A stretch of DNA of 25,242 nt. Source: Phycisphaerae bacterium (GTDB lineage: Bacteria > Planctomycetota > Phycisphaerae > JAAYCJ01). Both the position numbers and the translations under genes were made by a program. Position 1 is the first letter of the stretch. Every line of letters begins with the position of its first letter. The notes beneath the pieces are model-generated. The model had not been told where the DNA came from. It made no database searches and worked only from the letters and a program-made list of their open reading frames with translations. Of the stretch, positions 17,233 through 24,534 are shown piece after piece. Location of the stretch: the NCBI GenBank assembly GCA_012514125.1, contig JAAZAW010000332.1:1-25242 (forward strand), read 5' to 3'.

Positions 17233-18063
17233 TTACTGCTGCGATTCGGATGAACCGTCGGTGGGTTGAGCCATCGGGCACATTTGTTGGCTTGGACAAC
17301 ATTTACCCTGGCCTTTCATTCCGCGATGCGGACGGCCCGGACCTTTGCCCATGGGGTATTTTTCGCCCCGTGGTCCTTTGGGCCTGAGGGCACGCATCGA
17401 TTCTTTGACTTTTTCCATTTCTTCAGGTGTGAGAACTTCGTTGAGTTTCGCCATCGTGTCTTTCATGATTTCCATCCGCGCCTGTCGGTCGCCTTTGGGT
17501 GCATCGGCGATGCGTTGCCTGCTGTTTTTGAGGATTTCTGTGACCTGGGCGGACCGTTCGGGCGATAGATTCAATTCTTCGATGGCTTGGAGCATGGGGG
17601 CGGGTTTGTCCGCGTGTGGTCCCGGGCCCATGCCTCTACGCTTGCCTTCACCTTTGCCTGGGCGCATCCTCTGTCTGGATTCCTTCATCATCCTTTGTTT
17701 ACGTTCTTTAAGTTCGTTGAGTTTGGCTTGCTGCTGGGGTGTCAGAATGGCATTAAGATCGGCGTCGAACTTGGCTCGCTGGGCTTCGAGTTGTTTTACA
17801 ATGTCGTTCAGTTCGGCTCGATTTTGAGAAACCAGCGTATTAAATTCTTCCAGTTGCTCCGGGGTCAATTCAAGTTGACAGGGCAAAGCTTTGGTGATTC
17901 GATCGTACATTTGCACAATGCCTGCGCAGCAGCCTGGACCGTCGGGACGATGAGGTCTGCCCATTTTGCCCGGGCCTGGGCCTTTCGCCGGTTGAGCCAT
18001 TGTCAGTCCCAGAGGCAACAAGACCACGGTCAATGCGCCGACTATGAATCGTTTGGTATTCAT
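17233..18063 (-). CDS. exported Spy/CpxP-like LTxxQ-repeat protein
   Basis: This 276-residue protein has a signal peptide (MNTKRFIVGALTVVLLPLGL, cleavage likely in TMA-QPA) and is probably periplasmic. The mature part carries LTxxQ-type motifs known from Spy/CpxP chaperone and sensor proteins: LTPEQLEEF, LTPQQQAKL, LSPERSAQV and LTPEEMEKV. The layout suggests two tandem helical units (about 60-120 and 155-225) joined by a Gly/Pro/Lys/Arg-rich linker. Both ends are rich in Cys, His, Met and Gly (PGCCAG, GKCCPSQQMCPMAQ), which could bind metal. GGAG lies eight bases before the ATG and a terminator follows, so it is a single-gene unit. The function is inferred from family only. Confidence 0.8.
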   Translation of the reverse strand: MNTKRFIVGALTVVLLPLGLTMAQPAKGPGPGKMGRPHRPDGPGCCAGIVQMYDRITKALPCQLELTPEQLEEFNTLVSQNRAELNDIVKQLEAQRAKFDADLNAILTPQQQAKLNELKERKQRMMKESRQRMRPGKGEGKRRGMGPGPHADKPAPMLQAIEELNLSPERSAQVTEILKNSRQRIADAPKGDRQARMEIMKDTMAKLNEVLTPEEMEKVKESMRALRPKGPRGEKYPMGKGPGRPHRGMKGQGKCCPSQQMCPMAQPTDGSSESQQ

Positions 18064-18096
18064 GTGTTGATCTCCAATTAGTGTTGTACGGTTTGA

Positions 18097-18113
18097 GCCG
18101 GGACGTTCCCGGC
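18097..18113. promoter_or_regulatory. inverted repeat upstream of the Spy-like gene
   Basis: GCCGGGA-CGT-TCCCGGC is a perfect 7-bp inverted repeat about 35 bases upstream of the ATG at 18063. There is no T-run on either strand, so an operator or a leader hairpin is more likely than a terminator. Confidence 0.4.
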
Positions 18114-18173
18114 GTTTCTACCTGATATAAACGGAGCCGAACGGGATTTATTGCAGGAAAAATTCAACGCATG

Positions 18174-19025
18174 CTAAACGACGGCGATGTCGCGTTTGGA
18201 GAACCAGATCGTCGAGATGATCATCAGGACGACGCTGGCGCCGAGCAAGGTCAGGATATCCTGGGTTGGATCGTAAGTGCCGGCGGCGATTTTAATCGGA
18301 CGAAAATAGTAGAGCGGTCCGAGAAAGGCGATTTTTTCCACAAGTTTCCACCATTCCGCGAGGAAGTGGATCAGATAGGCGACGACGCAAAAAGCCATAG
18401 CCAGACCGACGGCGGTGCCGCGGATGGAGGCGATGGCGCCGGTGAAGATACTGACGCTCATGCACAGAATATAAATCGCGTAGAGATTGATGACAATCGT
18501 GACGATGTGCTTGAAGACGATGGGTTCAGGAAGTTTGGTTCGCTGGATACCGATCCAGGTTCCTAGGAGCATGGCCCCGGCGAGGACGGCTCCGGCGAGC
18601 AGGCCCGCGAAAATGGTCGTCAAGACGATTTTTTTTCGAGAGGTCGGCGTTGAGAGGGTCAGTTCGATGGTTCCCCGGTCGATCTGGCCGACGAGCATCC
18701 AGCTTGGGATGATAATTGCGACGGCCATCAGGATGGCGAGGGTGACGGGGTGAAGATACGCGAAGGAATTCATCGCGGTCATGGAACTGATGGCCAGCAG
18801 GTCCGGGCCGAACATCGCTTTGACGAACGGGGGCATTTTACGGATGTAGGTCAGACGATATCGCAAATTGTAAGCCGGCAGAAAGGTAACCGCCAGCCAA
18901 TGAAACCCCATCAGCGTTCCGCTTGAGATCAGGAGCGTGAACCAATAATCCCACCAGGTGCGGACCAGCAGGGGCAGACTGATGGGAAGGAATCGTTGAA
19001 GTGAAGCACTAGTCCCGGGCAACAT
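18174..19025 (-). CDS. ABC-2 type transporter permease
   Basis: This 283-residue integral membrane protein is the likely permease partner of the ATPase encoded just upstream. I count about six hydrophobic segments, including WFTLLISSGTLMGFHWLAV, VTLAILMAVAIIIPSWML, a long one around IFAGLLAGAVLAGAMLLG, HIVTIVINLYAIYILCMS, VGLAMAFCVVAYLIHFL and ILTLLGASVVLMIISTIWF. A short motif DRGTIELTLSTPTSRKKIVL resembles the cytoplasmic loop of ABC-2 export permeases. The start at 19025 has GGAGG nine bases upstream, inside the ATPase gene, so the two genes overlap by 17 bases and are translationally coupled. The cargo is unknown. Confidence 0.85.
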   Translation of the reverse strand: MLPGTSASLQRFLPISLPLLVRTWWDYWFTLLISSGTLMGFHWLAVTFLPAYNLRYRLTYIRKMPPFVKAMFGPDLLAISSMTAMNSFAYLHPVTLAILMAVAIIIPSWMLVGQIDRGTIELTLSTPTSRKKIVLTTIFAGLLAGAVLAGAMLLGTWIGIQRTKLPEPIVFKHIVTIVINLYAIYILCMSVSIFTGAIASIRGTAVGLAMAFCVVAYLIHFLAEWWKLVEKIAFLGPLYYFRPIKIAAGTYDPTQDILTLLGASVVLMIISTIWFSKRDIAVV

Positions 19026-19929
19026 GGTTAAGCTCCTCCGTGCGGTAAAACTGCATAAAAACTTCTTCCAGGCTTGGACTTTCGATGGTGAGATATTCAA
19101 CAGGATTGCGATGAAGATATTCAAGGAGCGATTGAGCGCTGCCCAGGTTCACCAGGTGATGGTGCAGAGCCGTTTGCGAGAGGATGTGCAATCCTTCGGG
19201 CAGGGGAGTCGATAACGTGCCGCCGGGTTTGAGCGAGAGATTGACGTGCTGAATTTGTGTGCTCTTGGCTCGCAGGTCCTCGATGCTGTCGTCGGCGACG
19301 ATTCTACCGTCGCGGATCATGGCGACGCGGTGACAGATGCGTTCGACCTCGCTGATGATGTGGCTGGAGAAAAAAATCGTACCGCCCTGTTCGGCGTATT
19401 TTTCGAGCAGGTTATAGACCGTCTGCTGGACCAGCGGGTCGAGACTGTTGGTCGGTTCATCGAGAATCAGGACCTCCGGTTCGTGCATCATCGCCTGGAT
19501 GATACCGAGCTTTTGTCGCATTCCCCGGCTGTGGGCGCGAACCTTGACGGATAGATCCAAATCCAGTGCCCGGGCGAGTTGTTCCGCTTTGGATCGACAA
19601 TCCAGGCCTCGGAGGTCCGCAAGATATTTGAGCGTCGCGTAGCCTGTAAGATGGTTGAAAAAATGGACTTCGCCGGGCAGATAGCCGATCTTCTTTCGAA
19701 TTGCCAGGCTCTGTTTGACGATATCGAGGCCGCAGATACGGGCTGATCCGCTGGTCGGGCGAAGCAGGCCCATCAGCAGACGAATGGTCGTTGTTTTGCC
19801 CGCGCCGTTCGGACCCAGAAAGCCGTAGATGCTTCCACGGCCGACCGACAGATGTATATCCTGTACGCCTCGCCGCCGTCCGTAGCGTTTGGTCAATCCG
19901 TTAAATTCAATCGGGTGATCCATTGCCAT
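19009..19929 (-). CDS. ABC transporter ATP-binding protein
   Basis: This 306-residue ATPase drives the ABC-2 permease encoded by the overlapping downstream gene. Walker A is GPNGAGKTT (39-47), the signature is SRGMRQKLG, Walker B is VLILDEPTNSLDP and the H-loop is SSHIISEVERICHRV. The C-terminal 90 residues are an extra domain often seen in drug, antibiotic or Na+-type ABC-2 exporters. I start it at 19929 (MAMDHPIEF) with AAGGTG nine bases upstream; the ATG at 19923 and a TTG at 19986 are alternatives. Neighbours give no clue to the cargo. Confidence 0.92.
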   Translation of the reverse strand: MAMDHPIEFNGLTKRYGRRRGVQDIHLSVGRGSIYGFLGPNGAGKTTTIRLLMGLLRPTSGSARICGLDIVKQSLAIRKKIGYLPGEVHFFNHLTGYATLKYLADLRGLDCRSKAEQLARALDLDLSVKVRAHSRGMRQKLGIIQAMMHEPEVLILDEPTNSLDPLVQQTVYNLLEKYAEQGGTIFFSSHIISEVERICHRVAMIRDGRIVADDSIEDLRAKSTQIQHVNLSLKPGGTLSTPLPEGLHILSQTALHHHLVNLGSAQSLLEYLHRNPVEYLTIESPSLEEVFMQFYRTEELNHVARD

Positions 19930-19972
19930 ACCCGTTTCACCTTCAAATGATCCTTGGTTAGTTGAAATAATC

Positions 19973-20002
19973 ACTTTAACCGACAACAGACGGTATCGTC
20001 AA
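19973..20002 (-). promoter_or_regulatory. candidate promoter of the ABC transporter operon
   Basis: TTGACG (20002-19997), an 18-base spacer and TAAAGT (19978-19973) on the minus strand would give a leader of about 40 bases before 19929. Confidence 0.4.
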
Positions 20003-20031
20003 GAATGAATGATGGGAGTTTTGTCGATGTC

Positions 20032-20053
20032 CGCCTGCCCATTTCGGCGGGCG
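20032..20053. repeat. intergenic inverted repeat
   Basis: CGCCTGCC and GGCGGGCG pair over 8 bp (one G-T) around a 6-base loop. No T-run follows on either strand. It resembles a REP-type palindrome; the role is unknown. Confidence 0.4.
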
Positions 20054-20077
20054 TAATTGGTGATGGTTGGCGGATGA

Positions 20078-20110
20078 ACAAAAAAGGGTGGGTTTCGGAA
20101 AACCCACCCT
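20078..20110 (-). terminator. intrinsic terminator of the methyltransferase gene
   Basis: AGGGTGGGTTT (20085-20095) and AAACCCACCCT (20100-20110) form a perfect 11-bp stem with a 4-base loop. On the minus strand it continues into TTTTTTGTTC. It lies 28 bases past the stop at 20139. Confidence 0.9.
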
Positions 20111-20138
20111 GTCTCTGACTTTTATATTCGGCGGCCGA

Positions 20139-20960
20139 TCACCGGAGTTGTTTTTTGACGATTCCGATGATGTGGGTGCCGGTGTCCAGGCAACCGGGTT
20201 GCCGGCTGGCGAGTATTTCGAGCTGGAGAAGCTGGTTCCTCTTGGTTTCATCGGTGAGGATGTCCTCCAGCCGGTCGTGCCACGTGGTCGCGAGGCTGTT
20301 GGATGCGGTCAGGACTTCAATTGTCACCTTATTTCGCTCGAGAAGTTCTCTGAACTCTTTCGCGGTAAACAGATGTCTCGGCTGGACACAGTTCTGATAT
20401 GTCTCCTGGCACAGATCGCCCGTTTTCACCATCGCGAGGTTTTCATCCAGCGAAGCCGCGTTGATCGCGTCGGGCAGATGCGCGTGGAGCGTTCCCCAGA
20501 GCGACATCACGCCGATGAGCGCGATACCGCCGGGTTTCAGCACCCGCAGCAGTTCGGCAATCGCCTGATCTCGATTTTCCATCACACAATTGATCGCACC
20601 GAAGCAGACGACGGCGTCAAAGGTGCCGTCGACGAAGGTGCCCATGTCCCGCATATCGTGTCGGACCCAGTCAACCACGCTGTAACCAAAACCGAATCGA
20701 CCGGCGCACTGGCGGTTAAGCTCGAGCTGGACCGAGGAGATATTGACCAGCACGACGCGGGCGCCGAGGTCGGCGAGGACCTTCGTATAGTGCCCTGGTC
20801 CCGGACCGATCTCCAGGACGCGGTCGCCGGGTTTGATGTATTGTTTGAGGTAATGGCAGTGAACGTGGAAACTGACTTCCTGACTCGGGCATTGCCTCGG
20901 CAGGGTCCATCCCCATCGATGTTTTTCTTCAGAAATCAAATTGTTGTTGTTCGTTTTCAT
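20139..20960 (-). CDS. class I SAM-dependent methyltransferase
   Basis: This 273-residue cytoplasmic methyltransferase has motif I VLEIGPGPGHYTKVLADLGA (about 47-66), motif II VVLVNISSVQLELN, a UbiE/Methyltransf_11-like motif TFDAVVCFGAINCVMEN and LLRVLKPGGIALIGVMSLWG. The C-terminal third (LFTAKEFRELLERN and beyond) resembles small-molecule methyltransferases in which a final strand closes the sheet. The ATG at 20960 has a strong GGAGG five bases upstream; the frame is open to 21029 but without a comparable site. An unusual leader with promoter, hairpins and terminator lies upstream, so expression may be controlled by attenuation. The substrate is not recognisable. Confidence 0.85.
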   Translation of the reverse strand: MKTNNNNLISEEKHRWGWTLPRQCPSQEVSFHVHCHYLKQYIKPGDRVLEIGPGPGHYTKVLADLGARVVLVNISSVQLELNRQCAGRFGFGYSVVDWVRHDMRDMGTFVDGTFDAVVCFGAINCVMENRDQAIAELLRVLKPGGIALIGVMSLWGTLHAHLPDAINAASLDENLAMVKTGDLCQETYQNCVQPRHLFTAKEFRELLERNKVTIEVLTASNSLATTWHDRLEDILTDETKRNQLLQLEILASRQPGCLDTGTHIIGIVKKQLR

Positions 20961-21090
20961 GTGAACCTCCATTTTCTTCTTTCCGGTTTTGATGCTGCGT
21001 CGGAATTCCGCAAAAGCATAGTTGCGCATCGGAGCGATGATCTTTTCTCCCGTGCAGAGACTTCGAAAACCGGAAAACGGATATCCAACA

Positions 21091-21419
21091 AAAAAGCCTT
21101 CCGGAATTCGCTTTCCGGAAGGCTTTGAATTTTCGTTATCGGTTAACGTTTTTCAATTCATTCCGGAAAGGCCCCCAACAGACAAAGAATGTTTTTAATC
21201 GCCGGCGATTGGACCCTCTTCGTCATTGAGGGCATCAGAGCGCATGCACTCGTATGACCCGAACGCGAGTCAGAAGAGCGATAACCTGTAAATACCCTGG
21301 ATCGTAACATCGACTGAGCTTCCTTAAAAACATACTTTATACTAATTCCATTTACTTCGTGCGCGGGGGCTAATGTCACGATATCCCGATTTCGAAGCTC
21401 ATACTGCCTGAAATAGTTT
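21091..21419 (-). ncRNA. candidate small RNA or attenuator leader
   Basis: A transcript from the promoter at 21454-21426 would run about 330 bases to the strong terminator at 21091-21126. It matches no RNA family I can recognise: no tmRNA, RNase P, SRP, 6S or common riboswitch core is visible. Local hairpins include CCCTC/GAGGG and GACTC/GGGTC. An overlapping 94-codon frame (21158-21442) has no ribosome binding site and its first ATG codons lie inside the promoter, so I do not call it a gene. The element could be a stand-alone RNA or the regulated leader of the methyltransferase gene. Confidence 0.4.
21093..21126 (-). terminator. strong intrinsic terminator upstream of the methyltransferase gene
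   Basis: AAAGCCTTCCGGAA (21093-21106) and TTCCGGAAGGCTTT (21113-21126) form a perfect 14-bp stem with the loop TTCGCT. On the minus strand the stem is followed by TTTTTTGTTGG. It stands 133 bases upstream of a gene on the same strand. A third copy of TTCCGGAA at 21161-21168 could compete for pairing. Confidence 0.85.
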
Positions 21420-21425
21420 ATTGAC

Positions 21426-21454
21426 ATTAAAGTACCGCGCATTCAATAAGTCAA
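21426..21454 (-). promoter_or_regulatory. sigma-70-type promoter, minus strand
   Basis: TTGACT (21454-21449), a 17-base spacer and TTTAAT (21431-21426) each match the consensus at five of six positions. No convincing gene starts directly downstream; the next on this strand is the methyltransferase at 20960. Confidence 0.55.
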
Positions 21455-21506
21455 TTTCGTATTACTTACTCTTAACATTTTTATGAGAGAATGTCAAGGA
21501 CAAAGC

Positions 21507-21541
21507 AATCCCGGTTGTTAATAATATTGACCGGGATTTTT
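21507..21541 (+). terminator. hairpin with plus-strand T-run
   Basis: AATCCCGGT (21507-21515) and ACCGGGATT (21530-21538) form a perfect 9-bp stem with a 14-base AT-rich loop, followed by TTTCGG on the plus strand. No plus-strand gene ends here. On the minus strand its tail is weaker (GCTTTG), but it is also the only hairpin between the polA stop and the next promoter, so it may end polA transcripts. Confidence 0.5.
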
Positions 21542-21564
21542 CGGCTGTGTCAAGAGGGGGCTTG

Positions 21565-21738
21565 ATGTTCTGCCGTTTGCGCGTAGGCGAGAATCCGGAA
21601 GCGATCGCGGAGGTCCGCGAGATCACGGTGGAAGTCCGCGAGACTGTAGCGGAGGTCCGCGAGATCATGGGGGAGGTCAACGGCGGCGCGGGGGACGTCC
21701 GCATTTGTTGTGTTGATGGTAATAATGAATGTAGGTGA
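21565..21738 (+). CDS. weak 57-codon frame with heptad-like repeats
   Basis: An ATG with AGGGGG close upstream opens a 57-codon frame. Its middle reads AEVREIT, VEVRETV, AEVREIM, GEVNGGA: 7-residue units encoded by a 21-bp tandem repeat. The Val/Ile spacing would suit a short coiled coil. The reverse strand is also open through the repeat, as expected for any 21-bp repeat without stops, so this may be non-coding. I do not recognise the peptide. Confidence 0.2.
   Translation: MFCRLRVGENPEAIAEVREITVEVRETVAEVREIMGEVNGGAGDVRICCVDGNNECR
21607..21702. repeat. 21-bp tandem repeat, four and a half units
   Basis: Units begin at 21607, 21628, 21649, 21670 and 21691 (partial). Units 1 and 3 share GCGGAGGTCCGCGAGATCA; unit 2 differs at a few positions and units 4-5 have diverged. 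Units 1 and 3 contain the small palindrome GCGGA-GG-TCCGC. Confidence 0.8.
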
Positions 21739-21825
21739 TAGATGTCGGTGTTTGGGGAGATTTTCCGGAGTGCGACGGATATTCTTTTAATTTAACAGTA
21801 TCATTACTTTTGGTTGTCGGTTCTC

Positions 21826-24534
21826 TTATTTGCTCTCCAGCCAGTTTTCGCCGCAGGCGGCGTCGACTTTGATCGGCACATCGAGAGTCATCGCGGTGGA
21901 CATCAGTTCGACGATTTTTGTCAGGGCGATTTGCGACTGGTCTTGCGGGACCTCGAAGACCAGTTCATCATGGACCTGGATCAGCATTTTCGCGGGGATC
22001 AGGCCTCGATGAATTTCAGCGGCGATATTGATCATCGCGATTTTGATCATGTCGGCGGCGGAACCCTGGACGACCGTATTGACGGCGGTGCGCTCGGCGA
22101 AAGATCGCTGGGTGGGATTTTTGGAATCGATGTCCGGAATCGATCGGCGCCGGCCCATCATCGTGGTGGCATAGCCGGTGGTTCGTGCCTGCTCGATGCA
22201 GAGATTGATGAAGTCGCGAACGCGGGGGTATCGCTTGAAATAGTTGTCGATGAAATGTTGGGCCTCGCTTCGGCTGATGCCCAGTGTCTGCGCCAGGCCG
22301 TGAGCGGTCTGGCCGTAAATGATACCGAAGTTGACGGTTTTGGCGACTCGCCGTTGATCGTCGGTAACGAGGTGGATATCGACGCCGAAGACCTGCGATG
22401 CGACAAAGGCGTGAATGTCGCGATCATTTTTGAAGGCGCTGATGAGATGCTCGTCGCGGCTTAAGTGGGCCAGCAGCCGTAACTCCACCTGGGAGTAATC
22501 GCAGGTCAGCAGGCAGTTTTTCCGCGGGTCCGCCGGGATGAAGGCGGCGCGGATCTGTTTGCCGATTTCCGAGCGGATCGGGATGTTCTGGAGGTTCGGT
22601 TCGCTCGAGCTGAGCCGGCCTGTTGTGGTGACGGTCTGGTTGAACGAGGTATGAATCCGCCGGGTGCGCGGATTGATCATCTCCGGCAGTTTGTCGATGT
22701 AGGTATTTTTCAGCTTGATGAGCTGGCGATACTCGAGGACGAGTTTGGGCATGGGATGTTTCCAGGCGAGTTCCTCGAGGACCCGAACGTCGGTGCTTCT
22801 GCCGGTTTTGGTCAATCGGCTCGCGGGGAGTTTGAGTTCGTCGAATAAAACCTCGGCGAGTTGTTTGGGCGAATCGATATTGAACACTCTGCCGGCGAGT
22901 TTAAAAATTTCATCGCTGAGTTTGACGGTTCGGTCGCGAAGTTCCCTGGAGAGTTTGCGGAGTTTGTCGGTGTCGATGGCGACGCCGGTGAATTCCATCT
23001 CGGCCAGGACGGACATCAGGGGCATTTCGATTTTCTGGAAGAGTTCCATCAGGCCTGCTTCTTTTAGCTTTGGGGAAAAGACTTCGTAGAGGCGATAGGT
23101 GACCCAGGCATCCTCGGCGGAATAGTCGGTGACGCGGTCGGTGGAGACCTGATCGAGCGTCAGTTGCAGCAGGCCTTCGTGCTCGCCGATGAGTTCGCCG
23201 ATTTTGGTGGTTTTATAGTGTAGAAATTGCTCGGCCAGGTAATCCATGCCGTGGCTGGGTCGCGAGGGGTCGAGCAGATAGCTGGCGATCATGGTATCGA
23301 AGTCGATGCCCGCGGGCTCGATGCCCACGTTTCGCAGGACGAGCAGATCGTATTTGAGGTTCTGTCCGATTTTTTTGACGGCGGGATTTTCGAGCAGGGG
23401 CTTGACGATGGCGAGCGCTTCGGGACCGATGAGGTGCTGGGCGTCGTTGGTTTTGATCGGTAGATACCAGCCTGTGGTCGCATCGACGGCGAACGAGAGC
23501 CCCACGAGTTGACAGGTCATCGGATCGACACCGGTGGTTTCGGTGTCAACAGCGATTTTTTCGCAGGCGGACCATCGGGCGACCAACTCGCGGAGTTGAT
23601 CGAGACTGCGAATTTGTTCAAACCTGGGTTTTTCGATGGGTGAAGCGGATTCTGCCGGATTCGGAGCGGGCGTTACGGCGCACAGGCCCAGTTGCTGCAA
23701 AAATCGGGTAAATCCCAATTGCGTAAAGAGCTGAGCCAGTTTTTCGTGGTCGGGAATGGTCGGCTTCCAGTTTTCGGGTTCAAAATCGATGGGGACGTTG
23801 TCGAGCAGGGTAACGAGCTGTCGCGACAAGTGCAATTTTTCGACGTTGGCGGGGTCGGCGAGGTACGTTTTGACCTTCGGCGGCAGTTTGTCCATGTTTT
23901 CAAGCATTTTTTCGATCGAACCGAACTCTTTGATCAATTTTTGCGCGGTCTTGGGGCCCACACCAGGAACACCGGGAACGTTATCGGAGGTATCGCCCAT
24001 CAGGGCCAGATAATCGATGACCTGGGCGGGCGTCAGACCTTTTTCCGCCAGGAGCGATTCGGCATTGATTATTTTTTCTTTGGTGCTGTCGTAGATGGAG
24101 ATCGTCGGACAAATGAGTTGTTCGAGGTCCTTGTCTTTGGAACAGATGACGACTTCCATATCGTGCCGGACGCCGGCGCGGGCGAGAAACGCGATCAGGT
24201 CGTCGGCTTCGAACCCCGGAACCATGAGCGTCTTGATCCCGAGCGCTTCGAGGACCTGGTTGATGATCGGCAGTTGGCTCACGAGGTCTTCGGGCATGGG
24301 AGGGCGGTGGGCTTTATATTCGGCGAACAAACTGTCGCGATAGGTCTTGCCGGGCGGATCGAAGATGGTGACAATATAGTCGGGCTGATGGTCCCGGAGA
24401 ATTTTTAAGATGACCGAAGTCATGCCGTAGACGGCGTTGGTCGGCTGGCCCGAAGGGCTGGTGAGATTGCGAATGGCATAAAAGGCGGCGTAAAGATGCG
24501 AATGGCCGTCGATAATGTAGAGTTTTTTGCTCAT
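21826..24534 (-). CDS. polA: DNA polymerase I
   Basis: PolA fills gaps and removes RNA primers during replication and repair. The 902 residues carry all three domains. The 5'-3' exonuclease (about 1-290) begins KLYIIDGHSHLYAAFYAIRN and has GFEADDLIAFLA and GDTSDNVPGVPGVGPKTA. The 3'-5' exonuclease (about 310-500) keeps the DxE pair at Asp330/Glu332 in VDTETTG and YSAEDAW, so proofreading looks active. The polymerase domain has motif A DYSQVELRLLAH (Asp679), motif B KTVNFGIIYGQTAHG and motif C VHDELVFEV (Asp856). Phe in the O-helix (VNFGI) is the usual residue. The ribosome site is weak (GGAA). It is divergent from the gene at 24802. Confidence 0.98.
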   Translation of the reverse strand: MSKKLYIIDGHSHLYAAFYAIRNLTSPSGQPTNAVYGMTSVILKILRDHQPDYIVTIFDPPGKTYRDSLFAEYKAHRPPMPEDLVSQLPIINQVLEALGIKTLMVPGFEADDLIAFLARAGVRHDMEVVICSKDKDLEQLICPTISIYDSTKEKIINAESLLAEKGLTPAQVIDYLALMGDTSDNVPGVPGVGPKTAQKLIKEFGSIEKMLENMDKLPPKVKTYLADPANVEKLHLSRQLVTLLDNVPIDFEPENWKPTIPDHEKLAQLFTQLGFTRFLQQLGLCAVTPAPNPAESASPIEKPRFEQIRSLDQLRELVARWSACEKIAVDTETTGVDPMTCQLVGLSFAVDATTGWYLPIKTNDAQHLIGPEALAIVKPLLENPAVKKIGQNLKYDLLVLRNVGIEPAGIDFDTMIASYLLDPSRPSHGMDYLAEQFLHYKTTKIGELIGEHEGLLQLTLDQVSTDRVTDYSAEDAWVTYRLYEVFSPKLKEAGLMELFQKIEMPLMSVLAEMEFTGVAIDTDKLRKLSRELRDRTVKLSDEIFKLAGRVFNIDSPKQLAEVLFDELKLPASRLTKTGRSTDVRVLEELAWKHPMPKLVLEYRQLIKLKNTYIDKLPEMINPRTRRIHTSFNQTVTTTGRLSSSEPNLQNIPIRSEIGKQIRAAFIPADPRKNCLLTCDYSQVELRLLAHLSRDEHLISAFKNDRDIHAFVASQVFGVDIHLVTDDQRRVAKTVNFGIIYGQTAHGLAQTLGISRSEAQHFIDNYFKRYPRVRDFINLCIEQARTTGYATTMMGRRRSIPDIDSKNPTQRSFAERTAVNTVVQGSAADMIKIAMINIAAEIHRGLIPAKMLIQVHDELVFEVPQDQSQIALTKIVELMSTAMTLDVPIKVDAACGENWLESK

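Larger units (their letters stand above)
20961..21825. other. 865-base region without a convincing protein gene
   Basis: Between the methyltransferase and polA I see no well-supported protein gene. From left to right it holds the methyltransferase leader (20961-21090), a 14-bp terminator hairpin (21093-21126), a possible transcribed leader or small RNA (to about 21419), its promoter (21426-21454), a second hairpin (21507-21541), a weak 57-codon frame with a 21-bp tandem repeat (21607-21702), and an AT-rich tail before the polA stop. Long-range complementarity TTTCCGGTTTT / AAAACCGGAAA also links about 21070-21080 and 20980-20990. Confidence 0.6.

Noticed and set aside
21158..21442. A 94-codon minus-strand frame
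   Set aside because: No ribosome binding site, and its first ATG codons fall inside the promoter at 21426-21454; composition looks random.
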